Origin: Actinomadura sp. 6K520
GTDB taxonomy: Bacteria > Actinomycetota > Actinomycetes > Streptosporangiales > Streptosporangiaceae
Length of the DNA: 64,000 nucleotides
Assembly: GCF_004349245.1 (NCBI RefSeq)
Contig: NZ_SMLC01000013.1
Location: 1 to 64,000, forward strand
Direction of reading: 5' to 3'
Both the position numbers and the translations under genes were made by a program. How positions within the stretch are numbered: position 1 is the first letter of the stretch; each line of letters begins with the position of its first letter. Below, in pieces: positions 33,572 through 41,728 of this stretch. The notes beneath the pieces are model-generated. The model was given only the letters and a program-made list of their open reading frames with translations. It was not told the DNA's origin and did no database searches.

Positions 33572-34357
33572 CGTGCCCCCACGTCGTCTTGGGGACTCAG
33601 CCTTTTCGGACAGCTTCTTTAGTGGGTGACCTGCACACAGAAACTACGCTGCCTGTTACCGCTCAGGTACTCGGTGTGGGCTCCCGCGGATTGCGGTACC
33701 CGCTCACATAATGAAGCCAGGGCCGATTCTAGAAGCCTTCGATGCACTGCACAACGGTACGGCAAACTTCGGTCGCGACACATACCATACGTCTGAGTCA
33801 CTCATTCTTCGACACATCGAAGAAGGTCTCTGCTCGTGCGTTGATACACGCACACGACTTAAGAACCCGCAGGTGTACGGCTCCAGCACCCCGCCAACGG
33901 ATCTACGATTGCCTCCCGGCCGGCAGCGGGAATGAGATACGCCAAATTCATCTGGCCATACCTGGACAAGGGGAAGTGACTCGGCACCGGAGCCAAGACA
34001 CCGAAGGCCCATGGCAGACGCCGGACTTTTTCGCCTCATCGCCACGGGACACCGTAAGTCACCGCTCAGACTTACCCAACCGGACGACTCCTACCCGGCA
34101 CTCAAAATCGCCATCCCGCAAAAGGGCACCCATCGCCAGCAGGACGAGCAGTACGGCTGCAACATCGAGTGCGACGGCCCGCTGATCGAGCAGGGTTGGA
34201 TCGTCATCGCATCAACAAAGATGGCCTGTCTAGACCCGAGGACAGTCCTCAGCCGCATCCGAAAAGCATCGCCGCCTCCCCACCGCCTTGATCCCATTGA
34301 CTTGCGGCGTGTTTCCTTAGGAGGCGTGCCGCGAGGCAACACACTGCAAGTCAAAAA
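33572..34357. other. AT-richer stretch with a possible gene fragment
   Basis: A 786-base stretch, clearly less GC-rich than its surroundings. It should hold the EcsC promoter on its left side. A plus-strand open frame at 34011-34442 (143 codons) has coding-like third positions between about 34098 and 34250 (KIAIPQKGTHRQQDEQYGCN) but runs into the 3-prime end of drmMI on the other strand; it may be a gene fragment left from an older insertion. I recognise no product. Confidence 0.4.
33834..33850 (+). promoter_or_regulatory. TCGTG-TTGATACACG element upstream of ecsC
   Basis: TCGTGCGTTGATACACG at 33834-33850 closely resembles TCGTGTACTTGATACACG between drmD and mcrB (41659-41676): the same TCGTG and TTGATACACG blocks with spacers of 2 and 3 bases. 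GTGCG and CGCAC also make a 5-bp inverted repeat here. It lies about 260 bases upstream of the EcsC gene. Confidence 0.35.
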
Positions 34358-37300
34358 TCAGAAGAGACCGTCCTGCTCACCAGCTCTTGGGCGCTTCTTC
34401 CCCTTCTTGTCGTGCAGGCCGGCCGCTACCTCGGCGGCGTAGCGCTCGTGGTTCAACTCCAGCAGCCGATCCACCAACTCCCGCTGGACGGCCGGGCCGA
34501 CGGTGTACCGGGTCTCGCGCCCAACCGAATGATGACCATGGCCGAGTTGCGGGATCAGGTCGTCCCACCCATATGCCCGACACACGGCCTCATCGATCGC
34601 CTTGTGGATCTCCCGCAGCTTAACGATGTCCGCATCGCTGCACTCAGGGTCATGGACGAGGTTGTACGTCTTCGTCAGGCCAGCCTGTCGTGTCAGCATG
34701 AGGTTCCGCCTAAAACCATCCAGGCGTTCTCCTAGTTCCCGCATCTCCTCCGTCATACCGGGCGCTGGCAACGTCTCAAAAACATCCGATGGCGTGTAGA
34801 GGACTCTCGTTTCGAGAGTTGCACCCCTCGAAATGGTCCACCAATAGTGCGGGCCACTGCTCAGGAACGACAGCATAGCGGTATCGTCCGTGGCAAACAC
34901 TCCCAACATGTGCGAAAAGACCTGCCCAGTTGGTACCAACATAGGCATTACGACCTTGCTGACCTTAGCAAGGACGATCACACGGCTGAGTTCTGCGGTA
35001 GCTTTCACCATCGCTGGACGCTTATCAGCGTATTGCCAGTATCGCTGAGGCAGAGGGTTGCGCAGAACAAAGTTGCCGTCAGATTTAAGCCTCTGGCGCT
35101 CGGGCTTGACCTTAGCTTCTACTATTTCAAAGACACTGCCATACTTTTTCGCCTCGCCTTCCGATCGATCATAAAAGTTGATGATCCATCGTCTAGCAGA
35201 AGCATTTGGTCGTGAATTGAGGTCTTCGCCGTTCAGAAACGGAAATATGACGTCAACGTTCTTAGCATCATTTTCTATGAGTCTTGCCGCATCCGAAGGC
35301 TCCAAGACAAACCCCATGCCAGTGACTTTCGAACCTTCGAATGAAATGTTTCGATTTGCTACAAGGCGATGAGCATTGCCGGAGACTCGCGACACTGGGT
35401 CGAGAGTTGCCGAAATCCCCGGAACGACCATTCCGTCCGCCACACAATGAGTTCCCTTATTCATGGCCGCTTTGGTCGTCCAGATCACGCAGTACTCAAG
35501 AGCGGCACTCTTAGAAGGCCACGGCCTCGACTTTATCGACTCACGAATGGTTATCTGTCCAGACACGAGACTTTCCAGGCCCACCTCGCGAGTATCCCCC
35601 TGCGAAAGAGTATTTGTTGCAACAAGGGCGGCCTGCCCCTTCGCATGCAAGAGCAAATGCGAACGCAGCACAAAATACGCCACCAAGTCACATCTGCCAC
35701 CAGCGCGCACTCCGTTTGCGACATCGGCCACCAATACTTCTCTATAGGCCCCTCCAAGCAAGCCCGTGATTTTCGTCCCACCCAAAAAAGGGGGATTACC
35801 CACGATGGCGTCAAAGCCGCCTTTCTCGAAGACCTCCGAGAATGCAAGGGGCCAGTGGATGGGTTCCCGGTCGAAGGCTCCGTCCGGCAAATCGGTGCGG
35901 AGCCACATGTTGAGTTGGTCGCGGGCGGCAATCTCCGCTGCCTCTTCGCCGGACATGATTTTGAGCGCTTGGGCAACGGCCTGTTGGGAGGCTGCATCCA
36001 GGCCGGTCGCTCCTCTGCTGGCATACCCGAGCGACGCAGCGGTGGTGAGGTCGGCGAGGAGGCGGGCACGTTCAGTGTCTTTCTCGACTTCGGCGAGCAT
36101 GGCGCGCTTGGTGGCCAACTTGTCCAGGTCGGTGCCTTCAATCTCGACCAGTTGGCGGCGCTTGTCGGCGACACGGCCGACCAGTTCGCGGATACCGGCA
36201 GTCAGGTCGAAGAGGGCGCCCTCGTCCTCATGCAGTTTCCGACCGCGCTTGGCGTCCAGGTGCATGACTTCGAGTTGGTCGAGGGACGTGATCCCAAGCA
36301 GGGAGTCGCCGACGATGAGGCGGTCGTCCAGGAACGTGAAGGGCTTGTGCGGGTCCATGGAGACGAGCCATAGGGACAGCTTGGCCATCTCCACTGCCAT
36401 CTCGTTGATGTCCGCGCCGTAGAGGCAGTGCTCGATGATCTGGCGCCTGGCGTCGATGATGACCGGATCCGCTTCGGCGTCGGTGGCCGTGAGGGTCGAC
36501 GTGCCCTGGTAGTCGCGGACTCGCTCATCGCCCTCGCGGACCCACGCCTCCACGAGCTTGTCGGCGAGGTAGCGGCACGCGGCCACCAGGAACGCAGCCG
36601 AACCCATGGCGATGTCGGCGACCTTGAGCGACAGGATCTCGTCCGAGGTCTTGAGCTTCCACTCGTTCTTGTCCGCCGTCTGCAAGGGACCGGGCGAGTA
36701 GACGAGCGGCTCCAGGGCGCCTTCGACGACCTGCCTCGCGAGGAAGCTGGGCGTGTAGTGGGTGCCGGTGTTCTTCCGCAGCGCGGACTCGGTGACGTAC
36801 AAGGCGTCCGTCAGGATCACCACGGGCAGGTCGCGGAGGTCCGTCCGGATGAGGTTGTAGAACGGCAGCAGCCGTTCGGTCAGCGGGTAGTCGCCTCCCG
36901 TGACGGCCAGGAGCTTGCGCTGGGCGTCCTGCTTCTCGGCCTCGGGGAGGGGCGCGAGTCGCTTCTCCACGGCCTTGGCGGAGCCGATCCGGGAGTCCTT
37001 GTACTCGGTGGCCAGCTTCGCTGCCAACGACGGGACGTCCGGGCAGGCGGCGGCGAATTCCTCCAGGGTGCGGAGGGCGACCTCTTCTTCGAGCCCGGCC
37101 TTGCCGATCAGGCCGACGTAGGTCTCGTCCGCGTAGAAGCCCTCGAAGGACAGCAGGCCCTCGTAGACGTATCCGATCTGCTCCACGTCCAGGGCGGCGA
37201 AGGAGAGCCTGCGGCGTTCTCGGCTCTTCCCGGTGCCGATCTCGACGTACTGCACCGCCTTGAGCATGTGCAGGACGGTCCGGTCGTCGATGGTGTGCGG

Positions 37301-38410
37301 CAGCCACGCGTACGTGTCCGGTTTGAAGATGGAGCCGTCGTGGGCGTGCATCTTCATCTCGGGGTGGTCGACGCCGTAGTACACCGCGTTGAACAGGGCG
37401 AGGAGGCGGTGCCAGCCGGTGTAGGTGTGTTCGAGGTCCTCTTCGCTGCCGTCCAGGGCACGCTGTTCGAGCTCTGAGCAGAGGCGGCCGGCGGAGTAGG
37501 ACGTCCGGTACAGCTCCTTGCCAGCGGGGAGGAGACCTCTTTCCTCGGCGAAGAGGAGGAACACGACGCGCATCATGACGGCGACGGCGCCCCGGTAGAC
37601 CTCGTGGGCGGTGACGTCCCCGATGCCGCGTCCGCCCTGCGCGACGTCGGCGGTGTGGGCGCGTCCGATGGCGGCGACGAGCAGTTCCACGGCCTGGCGG
37701 ACCTGGACGCCGAGGGCCTCGGTGATGTCCTCCTGGTTGTCCTTGCTGACGTCGAGGAGGTGGACGAGCGTCTCGTCGTCCGGGACAGCGAAGAAGCGGG
37801 CTCGGTTCAGAATGGACATGAAGGCGCGGAGGACGTCGCGTTCGGCCTTCTCGGGCCAGTCGGCCGCGTCGAAGACGGCCGTGGTCGTCACGCCGCCGCG
37901 CGGGGCCCAGACGAGGGCCCACCAGCGTCCGTCGGTGGCGAGGCCGAGCTGGACGTCGTGGTGGCGGCAGAGCTGGGCGAGCCGATCCACCGGCGTCGCG
38001 GCCCAGTCCGAGTCCTTGATCCGCTGGGTGGGGCGGTCGTCGCTGATGAGGCCGAGGAGCCGGACGTTCTTCGCGTCCGCGCCGGGGGTCGTGCCGGGTT
38101 CGAGGAGGGCGAACGACGGGGTGACGGCGGTGTCGTGCTCGGGGACGTCCATGGACAGGGCGTCCAGGCCGGTGAAGTGCACCGCGTCGTCCCAGCCGAG
38201 GAGTTCGGTCAGGACGTAGTCGATCCACGGGCGGCCGGGGAGGGCTGCGCGCTCCTGGCGGATGCGTTCGCGGGTGCCCTTGTCGAGTGCGTCGAGGGCG
38301 GGCCAGACGCGGCGGAGGACGGGGACGCTGAGGAACGGCCCGGACACGTCGATCATGCTGAGCCAGTCGGCGTGGTTGAAGTCGTCGGAGCGACGGGGGA
38401 AACGTGCCAT
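34358..38410 (-). CDS. drmMI: DISARM class 1 adenine methyltransferase DrmMI
   Basis: A 1350-residue Eco57I/PglX-type adenine methylase next to drmD, the expected place for DrmMI, which marks host DNA so that DISARM spares it. The catalytic motif NPPF is near residue 871. The AdoMet motif near 606 reads DIAMGSAAF; the second glycine found in the paralogue at 14058 (GSGAF) is replaced by alanine. The segment from about 985 to 1200 is unlike the paralogue and presumably reads the target site. GC content drops visibly over about 34700-35800, the part after NPPF. The ATG follows the drmD stop by one base (TGACATG), so both are co-translated. The last 150 residues are again conserved between the paralogues. 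Confidence 0.9.
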   Translation of the reverse strand: MARFPRRSDDFNHADWLSMIDVSGPFLSVPVLRRVWPALDALDKGTRERIRQERAALPGRPWIDYVLTELLGWDDAVHFTGLDALSMDVPEHDTAVTPSFALLEPGTTPGADAKNVRLLGLISDDRPTQRIKDSDWAATPVDRLAQLCRHHDVQLGLATDGRWWALVWAPRGGVTTTAVFDAADWPEKAERDVLRAFMSILNRARFFAVPDDETLVHLLDVSKDNQEDITEALGVQVRQAVELLVAAIGRAHTADVAQGGRGIGDVTAHEVYRGAVAVMMRVVFLLFAEERGLLPAGKELYRTSYSAGRLCSELEQRALDGSEEDLEHTYTGWHRLLALFNAVYYGVDHPEMKMHAHDGSIFKPDTYAWLPHTIDDRTVLHMLKAVQYVEIGTGKSRERRRLSFAALDVEQIGYVYEGLLSFEGFYADETYVGLIGKAGLEEEVALRTLEEFAAACPDVPSLAAKLATEYKDSRIGSAKAVEKRLAPLPEAEKQDAQRKLLAVTGGDYPLTERLLPFYNLIRTDLRDLPVVILTDALYVTESALRKNTGTHYTPSFLARQVVEGALEPLVYSPGPLQTADKNEWKLKTSDEILSLKVADIAMGSAAFLVAACRYLADKLVEAWVREGDERVRDYQGTSTLTATDAEADPVIIDARRQIIEHCLYGADINEMAVEMAKLSLWLVSMDPHKPFTFLDDRLIVGDSLLGITSLDQLEVMHLDAKRGRKLHEDEGALFDLTAGIRELVGRVADKRRQLVEIEGTDLDKLATKRAMLAEVEKDTERARLLADLTTAASLGYASRGATGLDAASQQAVAQALKIMSGEEAAEIAARDQLNMWLRTDLPDGAFDREPIHWPLAFSEVFEKGGFDAIVGNPPFLGGTKITGLLGGAYREVLVADVANGVRAGGRCDLVAYFVLRSHLLLHAKGQAALVATNTLSQGDTREVGLESLVSGQITIRESIKSRPWPSKSAALEYCVIWTTKAAMNKGTHCVADGMVVPGISATLDPVSRVSGNAHRLVANRNISFEGSKVTGMGFVLEPSDAARLIENDAKNVDVIFPFLNGEDLNSRPNASARRWIINFYDRSEGEAKKYGSVFEIVEAKVKPERQRLKSDGNFVLRNPLPQRYWQYADKRPAMVKATAELSRVIVLAKVSKVVMPMLVPTGQVFSHMLGVFATDDTAMLSFLSSGPHYWWTISRGATLETRVLYTPSDVFETLPAPGMTEEMRELGERLDGFRRNLMLTRQAGLTKTYNLVHDPECSDADIVKLREIHKAIDEAVCRAYGWDDLIPQLGHGHHSVGRETRYTVGPAVQRELVDRLLELNHERYAAEVAAGLHDKKGKKRPRAGEQDGLF

Positions 38411-38411
38411 G

Positions 38412-41400
38412 TCAGATCGCCTCTCGCTTCGGGACGACGAACACCACCGCGACGGGGAAGGAGTGCGGTTCGGGACTCGCGTAGCGGGCCTCGATCTGCT
38501 GGAGTTCGAGGGCCTTCTCGTCCTCTAGGCGTTGCAGGCGCTCCTCCCAGGATCTGCGGTCGTTCTGGTACTGGCGGATCTCGTCGCGGCTGCGCGTCTC
38601 GATCACCGAGAACAGCGTGTCCTCCTCGTCGCCCTTGGCGAGCTGGCCGCGGAGCGTGGCGGCGAACTGGTCGATGTTCGCGGTGATGCGGCGGGACTCG
38701 GCCTCGCGGCGCTGGTCGAGGCGCCGGTTCAGGGACTCGTGGCGGGTGTTCTTCCGCCACTCGATGGCGGCTTCGAGCCCGGGGCGCAGCGACTCGAACC
38801 GCTCGGCGAGCCGGCCCTGGATGCGCGGGGTCGCGGCCGTCCCGGCGGTGAGGGCGCGGTCGAGGATGCCGCCGAGGCGGGTGAGGTTTTCCAGGCGGCG
38901 GAACCGGCCCCCCTCCGGAGCCCAGCCGCCCGCGTACAGGACCTCCTCGTGGAGGCGGACGCCGTCCGCGCCGACGAGGAGGAAGCGGGAGAACGCGGCG
39001 ACGAGCGTCGTCTCCAGTTCTGAGTCGTCGTTGATGACGGCGGTGACCCGGTTCAGGTCGATGCGGTCGTTGGACACGGCGGCGCGCAGCAGCCGCGTCG
39101 ACATCGCGACGAGCGGGTGCCCGAGGTGGGCGAGGACGACGTCGTCGCGTCCCTTGGCGACCTGCTGGTCGAAGGTGACGGGGAGCTGGCGGGGCGGCTG
39201 GCCGTCCTTCGGCAGCTTCTCCAGGAGCCCGGCGGACGCGCGCTCCCACGAGCCGGTCAGGACGGGCACCTCGTAGACGCCGTCGTCGGGGTCGACGGCC
39301 TTCTTGAGCGGCTGCTGGCGGGCGAGTTCGAGTGCGGTGTCGACGACGCGCTTGATGCCGGGCGGGGTGATGCGCAGTTCGCGGACCGTCTCGTCCAGGT
39401 TCTCGCGGAGCTTGCGGACCTGGCCGCCGACGTCGGACTCGGACGGGACGTTGTCCTTCTTCGCGGCTCGCGCGGTCTCGGCGTCCACGTCGACCCGCTC
39501 ACCGAGGAGCCGGCGCTGCACGGCGTCGGCGAGGACGGCGTTGACGGAGCCGAGGTCCTCCTGCATCTGCGCGACCTTCACGGCGACGCGGGACAGGAAC
39601 TCCAGGTCGGCCTCGTAGGAGTCGACGGCCTTGTCCCAGCCGGTGCCGACGAAGTGGCGGATCTCAGGGACCTCGGTCTGGCCGTAGCGGTCGATGCGGC
39701 CGATGCGCTGTTCCAGCTTGTTCGGGTTGAAAGGGATGTCGTAGTTGACGAGCCGGTGGCAGTGGTTCTGCAGGTCGATGCCCTCGCTGGCGGCGTCGGT
39801 GGCGAGCAGGATCCGGACGGAATGCTCGTGCGGTGCCTTCTGGAACGCCAGGCGCAGCGTCTCCCGCTGCTTGGCGTCCATCGAGCCGTCGAGTTCGGCG
39901 AGGCGGTCGCCGCCCATGCCCTGCGCGCGGAGGAGGTCGCGGAGCCAGTCCTTGGTGTCGCGGTACTCGGTGAAGACGATGACGCGCTCGTTCGTGAAGT
40001 CGCTGCCGGGGCGGCAGACGGACTTCAGGTACTCGATGAGCTTGGTGGCCTTCGCGTCCGGCTGGGCCTCGTGCGCCGCCGCCCAGTCGTACATGCGCTG
40101 GAGGAGGGCGAGTTCCTCGTCGCGCGACTGGACGAGCGGGGTGGTGAGGGTGAGCGCGTCGGACTCGGCCTCGTCGAGGGACTCGTCGTCGAGGGCGGCG
40201 ATGTCGTCGAAGAAGTCCTCCAGCCATTCGTCCTCCGGTTGGAGGACGTGCCGGGTCTTGGACCTGAGGGTCTCCATGTAGGCGGCGACGGTGTGCGCGA
40301 ACGCGGCGGGGCTGGAGAACAGGCGCTTCTTCAGCAGGAGTGTCACCAGGTCGGCGGCCTTGCGTCCCCGAGTCTGGTTGAGGCGCTTGCGGCGGGCCTG
40401 CGCGAACTGCTGCAGGAGGTCGTGGATCTCGCGTTCGTCGTCGGGGTAGACGACGGGGATCTCGCGGGCGTCGCGCGCCTTGAAGCGCGGGTTGCCGTTG
40501 TCGATGATCTGGCGCTTGAGGCGGCGGACGACGGTGTCCTTCACCGCGGAGTCCTCCGGGGAGACGCCGCGGGCGAAGCGCTGGTCGTCGAGGATCTCCA
40601 GAAGGGCGGTGAAGCTCGCCTGGTAGCCGTTGTGCGGCGTCGCGGACAGGAACAGCCGGTGCGTGAAGTGCTGCGCGAGGCGGCGGATAAGCTTGGTCTG
40701 CTGCGAGTCGACCGCGTAGATCTGCTTGGGCGCCGCCGGGGCGACGTGGTGGGCCTCGTCCAGGATGAGCAGGTCGAACGTGCGGGGGTAGGTGGGGCCG
40801 TCGGCCGGCAGCACCTCGTCCAGGAGGCGCTGCGCCTTCGGGCCGCGCAGCCACGGAAGCGACACGATCGCCTGGGGGAAGACCTCGAACGGGTTGGCGG
40901 CGCTGCCGTGCGTGCGGCGGACCTCCGCGCAGCGCTCCGAGTCGATGACGGTGAACTCCAGGCCGAACTTCTCGGCCATCTCGTCCCGCCACTTCACCGT
41001 CAGGCCGGCCGGGCAGACGATGAGGATCTTGCGTCCGCGCTGGCGGAGGAGGAGCTCCTGCGCGACGAGGCCCGCCTCGATCGTCTTCCCGAGGCCGACG
41101 TCGTCGGCGAGGAGCAGGTTGACGCGGGGTGCGTCGAGGGCGCGGGCGACTGGTTCGAGCTGGTAGTCCTCGATGGCGACGCCGGAGCGGAACGGGGCCT
41201 GGAGGGTCTTCACGTCGGCGGACGCGACGGCGCCCCAGCGGACGGCGTCCAGGAACGCGGCGAGGCGCTCCGGGGAGTCGAACCTGCCCTGGCCGACCTC
41301 GGGGAGCGAGCCGGACGGAAGGGTGCGGCGGCCGGGCTCCACCTCCCAGATGACCGAGAGCGTGTCGCCGTACCGGCCGTCCTCGACGGACTGGAGCGTG

Positions 41401-41510
41401 ACGAGGGTGCTCGCCTGCTGGTCGTCCACCGTGCTCACGACCCAGCGCTGACCGCGCACCTGGACGATGGCACCGGGCACGGGACGCTCATCGGTCACTG
41501 TCGGCGACAC
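38412..41510 (-). CDS. drmD: DISARM class 1 SNF2-like helicase DrmD
   Basis: A 1032-residue SNF2-family helicase/translocase. Walker A DDVGLGKTIEAG is near residue 140, the DEAH box (LLILDEAHHVAP) near 250, and motif VI QRIGRIDRYGQ near 605, followed by a charged helical C-terminal third. DrmD together with DrmMI defines class 1 DISARM. The GTG at 41510 follows AGGAGA at a good distance. It is the first gene of a two-gene minus-strand operon and divergent from mcrB. The core genes drmA-drmB-drmC lie 24 kb downstream on the same strand. Confidence 0.92.
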   Translation of the reverse strand: MSPTVTDERPVPGAIVQVRGQRWVVSTVDDQQASTLVTLQSVEDGRYGDTLSVIWEVEPGRRTLPSGSLPEVGQGRFDSPERLAAFLDAVRWGAVASADVKTLQAPFRSGVAIEDYQLEPVARALDAPRVNLLLADDVGLGKTIEAGLVAQELLLRQRGRKILIVCPAGLTVKWRDEMAEKFGLEFTVIDSERCAEVRRTHGSAANPFEVFPQAIVSLPWLRGPKAQRLLDEVLPADGPTYPRTFDLLILDEAHHVAPAAPKQIYAVDSQQTKLIRRLAQHFTHRLFLSATPHNGYQASFTALLEILDDQRFARGVSPEDSAVKDTVVRRLKRQIIDNGNPRFKARDAREIPVVYPDDEREIHDLLQQFAQARRKRLNQTRGRKAADLVTLLLKKRLFSSPAAFAHTVAAYMETLRSKTRHVLQPEDEWLEDFFDDIAALDDESLDEAESDALTLTTPLVQSRDEELALLQRMYDWAAAHEAQPDAKATKLIEYLKSVCRPGSDFTNERVIVFTEYRDTKDWLRDLLRAQGMGGDRLAELDGSMDAKQRETLRLAFQKAPHEHSVRILLATDAASEGIDLQNHCHRLVNYDIPFNPNKLEQRIGRIDRYGQTEVPEIRHFVGTGWDKAVDSYEADLEFLSRVAVKVAQMQEDLGSVNAVLADAVQRRLLGERVDVDAETARAAKKDNVPSESDVGGQVRKLRENLDETVRELRITPPGIKRVVDTALELARQQPLKKAVDPDDGVYEVPVLTGSWERASAGLLEKLPKDGQPPRQLPVTFDQQVAKGRDDVVLAHLGHPLVAMSTRLLRAAVSNDRIDLNRVTAVINDDSELETTLVAAFSRFLLVGADGVRLHEEVLYAGGWAPEGGRFRRLENLTRLGGILDRALTAGTAATPRIQGRLAERFESLRPGLEAAIEWRKNTRHESLNRRLDQRREAESRRITANIDQFAATLRGQLAKGDEEDTLFSVIETRSRDEIRQYQNDRRSWEERLQRLEDEKALELQQIEARYASPEPHSFPVAVVFVVPKREAI

Positions 41511-41658
41511 CAGGTCTCCTCATCGAGAATCTAGCTGCGTTGAGCTGCGCACACTTCGTAGCACAGAGCCGATGTACCGCGCCGCCCGCAGTCCCCATCC
41601 GGCCGATGCGGTCGGCCACCATTGACAGCACCATACAAGCGATCAACGAGAGATCTTC

Positions 41659-41677
41659 TCGTGTACTTGATACACGA
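41659..41677. promoter_or_regulatory. Palindrome in the drmD/mcrB divergent promoter
   Basis: TCGTGTA and TACACGA form a perfect 7-bp inverted repeat with a 5-base spacer (CTTGA). It sits in the 218-base gap between drmD and mcrB and so could control both. It also contains TTGATACACG, shared with the element at 33841 and nearly with that at 27101. Confidence 0.55.
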
Positions 41678-41728
41678 ATGGCCGGAGTCGGCCAGAGAAC
41701 AGTGGCTTCCACGGGTTGAACAACTCCG

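Noticed and set aside
34011-34442. A complete plus-strand gene of 143 codons
   Set aside because: It ends inside the coding end of drmMI on the other strand, has no good RBS and no recognisable domain; only its middle looks coding, so it is described as a possible fragment.
78-38410. A BREX type 2 (Pgl) system, because of PglX-like methylases and a Ser/Thr kinase
   Set aside because: No PglZ phosphatase, no large PglY/BrxC ATPase and no PglW-length kinase is present. The neighbours are DISARM genes.
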